From positions 1 to 5,132 of the forward strand of contig CASEGD010000098.1 in assembly GCA_949287345.1 (NCBI GenBank): a DNA stretch of 5,132 nt, read 5' to 3'. This DNA comes from an uncultured Phascolarctobacterium sp. Lineage in GTDB: Bacteria > Bacillota > Negativicutes > Acidaminococcales > Acidaminococcaceae. Both the position numbers and the translations under genes were made by a program. The notes under the pieces are model-generated. The model worked only from the letters and a program-made list of their open reading frames with translations, was not told the DNA's origin and did not search any database. Below, in pieces: positions 5,129 through 5,132 of this stretch; the stretch's first letter is position 1, and each line of letters begins with the position of its first letter.

Positions 5129-5132
5129 ACTG

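Overview
This window reads as ordinary chromosome of a low-to-mid GC Firmicute (Bacillota). The end of glmU, then prs and pth, is a core order known from that phylum. A full T-box riboswitch lies upstream of a transporter, strong AAGGAG/GGAGG ribosome sites precede the genes, and intrinsic terminators are common. Composition looks near 50% GC, so a Negativicutes-type gut organism is possible, but that is a guess from composition and style only. All genes lie on the + strand; I find no credible gene on the - strand.

Layout. Positions 1-173 hold the last 56 codons of glmU (UDP-GlcNAc synthesis). A promoter and a short leader follow, then prs (PRPP synthetase, 282-1241), closed by a strong terminator at 1251-1284. 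pth (peptidyl-tRNA hydrolase, 1301-1927) starts only 17 bases past that terminator. The 500-base gap from 1928 to 2427 holds a possible weak terminator, a perfect consensus promoter (TTGACA, 17 bp, TATAAT) and a T-box leader of about 285 nt. I could resolve its kink-turn, specifier loop, antiterminator and terminator. The specifier reads best as AUC (isoleucine). It controls a bile acid:sodium symporter (BASS) family transporter at 2428-3405. The 270-base gap from 3406 to 3675 holds a GC palindrome, a small hairpin, the transporter's terminator, an extended -10 promoter and a second terminator placed inside the leader of the next gene. That gene is a MATE-family multidrug efflux pump (3676-5001), followed by a terminator. 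The last 90 bases hold a possible promoter and a hairpin of a transcript that runs out of the window.

How it fits together. glmU, prs and pth are housekeeping genes for cell-wall precursors, nucleotide precursors and translation. The two transporters look like separate single-gene units, each with its own promoter and each with a termination switch in its leader. The first senses uncharged tRNA. The second has an apparent attenuator of unknown trigger. The most interesting point is an isoleucine-type T-box on a BASS transporter, which suggests that its substrate is linked to branched-chain amino acids or their 2-oxo acids rather than bile acids. I see no mobile element, CRISPR array, tRNA or rRNA.
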